NCBI GenBank assembly: GCA_003511825.1
Contig: DOIU01000481.1
Location: 535 to 6,083 of the forward strand
DNA: 5,549 bases
DNA from: Gammaproteobacteria bacterium
GTDB lineage: Bacteria; Pseudomonadota; Gammaproteobacteria; Granulosicoccales; Granulosicoccaceae
Reading direction: 5' to 3'
Part shown: in pieces, positions 3,505-5,549 of the stretch
How the letters are laid out: each line of letters begins with the position of its first letter
Position numbering within the stretch: position 1 is the stretch's first letter
Notes under the pieces: generated by a model
What the model saw: the letters and a program-made list of their open reading frames with translations, nothing else
What the model was told of the DNA's origin: nothing
Database searches by the model: none
Program-made: the position numbers and the translations under genes

Positions 3505-5549
3505 ATGTACTCAGTATTTAAAAACGATCAATGGACTCAAGCCGTCTGTCGTTTGCGCAAGCATCGCTGGGCAGTGGCATTTGTTGTATTTTTTGCCTGG
3601 ATACCGTCTGTGTTTGCGGATGATATTGAGGTGTATATCAATTCGACCACGGATTTTGGTCCGAACATTCTCTTCTTGTTTGATCTGTCCGGCAGCATGG
3701 CGTGGCGTGAGGCTGATGAACTCATGCCCGGTCCGGGTGAAGATTCGCGTTACGACATTCTCAAATCCGCGTTGAATCAGGTGCTCAGTGACGACCTCGG
3801 AGCGCTGAATATTGGTCTTGCTTGGTTCACTGGCGATGGCTATAACAACTATGCCACAGGTCTCAAATGGCCGATCTCTCCCAACTCAGCCCAAGCCAAT
3901 ACCTATGACAGCGCAATCGCTGGTGGGACTGAAGTTCGCGACGTGATTGAGTCTATTTTGGATGCTCAGACGCCTTACGGTGGTACCGCGATTGTCGAGT
4001 CCTTGTATGAAGCGGCCCGCTACTTCCGAGGTGATTCCGTCGATTTGGGCGCATTCGCACCGCAATCCTGGGACACGGCCCTGCAAAGCTACACGGGCGG
4101 CAATATCGAGGCAGCGCATCCCGCATCCTATACACCTTCAAATGCATTTTCTGGTGGCGGTGGCGCAGCGAATTACCAATCACCGATTAACGGCAGTTGC
4201 CAACCGAACTACGTGGTCCTGTTGTCGGACGGTCGACCCACGGTGCTGAATGATCAGGGGAAAATTGAGACTTTCCTGGGCACATCTTGTGTTGATGAAT
4301 CCAACGGTATCCTCAATGATGTCACCGACTGGAAAGACTCTGCCAATTGCGGTAAAGAGCTCGCCAGCTTCCTGGCCAATACGGATCAGATCCCGAGTCT
4401 ACCCGGCAGTCGAGTCAAGTTACTGACCGTCGGATTCGCCTTGAGCAATACCGTAGAGGGCGAAGCAGGGCGCACGTTTTTGCAAGCCCTCGCCACAGCC
4501 GGCGACGGGGCATTCTATGAAGTTTCTGCTAGTCTGGATCTGGCGACAATTCTCTCGAACATCGTCGGGCAAGTGTCCGGGAATAACGAAAGCTTCACAC
4601 CACCGAGTGTGGCGGTTAACCCGTCCAATCTCTCGAGCAGCAATCGCACATTTGTCAGCATGTTTAAACCTGCCCACAACCGCAGCTGGGCCGGCAATCT
4701 CAAAGGTTACTTCCTCGGTAGTAGTGGTTTTCTGGATGTGGATGGGAATCCAGCGATGACAAGCGGCCCGGACGGTGATGTCTTTGCGGCTTCTGCACGC
4801 AGTTTTTGGAGCAGCAAGGCAGACGGCGCTGAGGTCCCGGAGGGGGGCGCCTCAGAGAAGATTCCAAGCTCTGGCCGAAAGGTATACACCTACCTTGGCA
4901 CAAGCAATGATTTGACGGACAGCAGCAACAGTGTGGAGGCGTCAAATGCGTCAATCACGTCGACCATGCTCGGTTTGAGTAGCTACGCGTCGGCTGCGGA
5001 GCGCAGCGACCTGATTGATTGGTACCGCGCATCGCCGTACGGTGACCCCCTGCACTCTCAGCCGGTATTGTTAGACTATGGTTCGCAAAAAGTGGTCTAT
5101 ATCGGGACTAACAGTGGTTTTTTACACGCGGTGGATGCCACTCAACCAACGGCAGCTGGGGAATACAGCGGTGGTGATGAGATTTTTGCATTCGTACCTG
5201 AGCCGTTGCTGAAAAACGTTTACCCACTCAAACGCAACTTTGCCTGGGGCAAACACATCTACGGTTTGGATGGCGATATTACTGTATGGCATCAAGATGC
5301 CAACAACGACCATGTGGTCAATGGCGCTGATAAGGTGTTGCTTATTGCTGGCATGCGTCGAGGTGGCAGTGCCTACTACGCCTTGGATATCACCAATCCA
5401 TCAAGCCCTAAACTGAAATGGCAGATCAACCCTTCTGTCGCGGGTTTCGAGCGTTTGGGCCAGACCTGGTCTCGAGCGACACTGACCACCATCGACAATA
5501 AAAAAGTGTTGATATTCGCGGGTGGGAACGACGCGGATCAAGACAATAC
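3505..5549 (+). CDS. pilY1: Type IV pilus tip adhesin/assembly factor PilY1 (3' end outside window)
   Basis: The frame is open from the ATG at 3505 to the window edge, giving 681 complete codons. PilY1 proteins usually exceed 1000 residues, so roughly the last third is missing. Residues 1-38 form a signal peptide with a basic start, a hydrophobic core at about 22-33, and a probable cut after VFA (Ala38). A von Willebrand A domain covers about 53-355. Its MIDAS residues are D60-L-S62-G-S64, Thr161 in YGGTAI, and Asp242 in LLSDGRP. Residues 385-465 show the PilY1 pattern (WAGNLKGYFL, then SFWSSKADG, EGGASEKIP and KVYTYLG). The beta-propeller begins near YGDPLHSQPV (512-521), followed by YIGTNSGFLHAVDA (532-545) and AGMRRGGSAYYALDITNPSS (615-634). 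An Asp/Asn-rich loop lies at 598-609. Known family members sit at the pilus tip, counter retraction, and act in adhesion and surface sensing. Its place after pilX fits this. Confidence 0.95.
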   Translation, partial: MYSVFKNDQWTQAVCRLRKHRWAVAFVVFFAWIPSVFADDIEVYINSTTDFGPNILFLFDLSGSMAWREADELMPGPGEDSRYDILKSALNQVLSDDLGALNIGLAWFTGDGYNNYATGLKWPISPNSAQANTYDSAIAGGTEVRDVIESILDAQTPYGGTAIVESLYEAARYFRGDSVDLGAFAPQSWDTALQSYTGGNIEAAHPASYTPSNAFSGGGGAANYQSPINGSCQPNYVVLLSDGRPTVLNDQGKIETFLGTSCVDESNGILNDVTDWKDSANCGKELASFLANTDQIPSLPGSRVKLLTVGFALSNTVEGEAGRTFLQALATAGDGAFYEVSASLDLATILSNIVGQVSGNNESFTPPSVAVNPSNLSSSNRTFVSMFKPAHNRSWAGNLKGYFLGSSGFLDVDGNPAMTSGPDGDVFAASARSFWSSKADGAEVPEGGASEKIPSSGRKVYTYLGTSNDLTDSSNSVEASNASITSTMLGLSSYASAAERSDLIDWYRASPYGDPLHSQPVLLDYGSQKVVYIGTNSGFLHAVDATQPTAAGEYSGGDEIFAFVPEPLLKNVYPLKRNFAWGKHIYGLDGDITVWHQDANNDHVVNGADKVLLIAGMRRGGSAYYALDITNPSSPKLKWQINPSVAGFERLGQTWSRATLTTIDNKKVLIFAGGNDADQDN

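Noticed and set aside
4829..4855. GC-rich inverted repeat CTGAGG/CCTCAG with an inner CCC/GGG
   Set aside because: It lies inside pilY1, where the codons encode a conserved GGA-containing segment of the protein, and no T-run follows. Coding constraint explains it adequately.

Overview
The window looks like a chromosomal segment of a gammaproteobacterium, of moderate GC content. This rests on the gene families and their order: a gor-type glutathione reductase and a Pseudomonas-like type IV pilus minor pilin operon. No species can be named. All genes found are on the + strand, and no mobile element, tRNA, rRNA or CRISPR array was seen.

Layout. Positions 2-271 are the 3' end of a glutathione-disulfide reductase gene (gorA). 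A 111-base gap follows, with a CRP/Vfr-like palindrome and a possible -10 hexamer. Next is a 194-residue cytosolic protein of unknown function (383-967). A 178-base intergenic stretch (968-1145) holds a long imperfect inverted repeat and leads into the pilus genes.

Positions 1146-5549 form one tightly packed operon in the order fimT/fimU, pilV, pilW, pilX, pilY1 (pilY1 is cut by the window end). pilV/pilW and pilW/pilX overlap by 4 bases at ATGA, the fimT-pilV gap is 12 bases, and the pilX-pilY1 gap is 45 bases. FimT, PilV and PilW have a class III prepilin leader (Gly at -1, Glu at +5). PilX has the leader glycine but Ile at +5. PilY1 has a Sec-type signal peptide, a von Willebrand factor A domain with an apparently intact MIDAS site, and the start of the beta-propeller domain.

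How they work together: in characterised systems the minor pilins FimU, PilV, PilW and PilX form a priming complex that starts pilus assembly and carries PilY1 to the pilus tip, where it acts in adhesion and surface sensing. The genes here match that set, so the window most likely encodes a conventional pilus-tip module. I see no wholly new system. The points most worth checking are a GRxR motif at the FimT C-terminus (a DNA-uptake signature), Asp/Asn-rich calcium-loop-like motifs in three of the proteins, the structured leader before fimT, a hairpin around the pilX stop codon, and the uncharacterised protein upstream.
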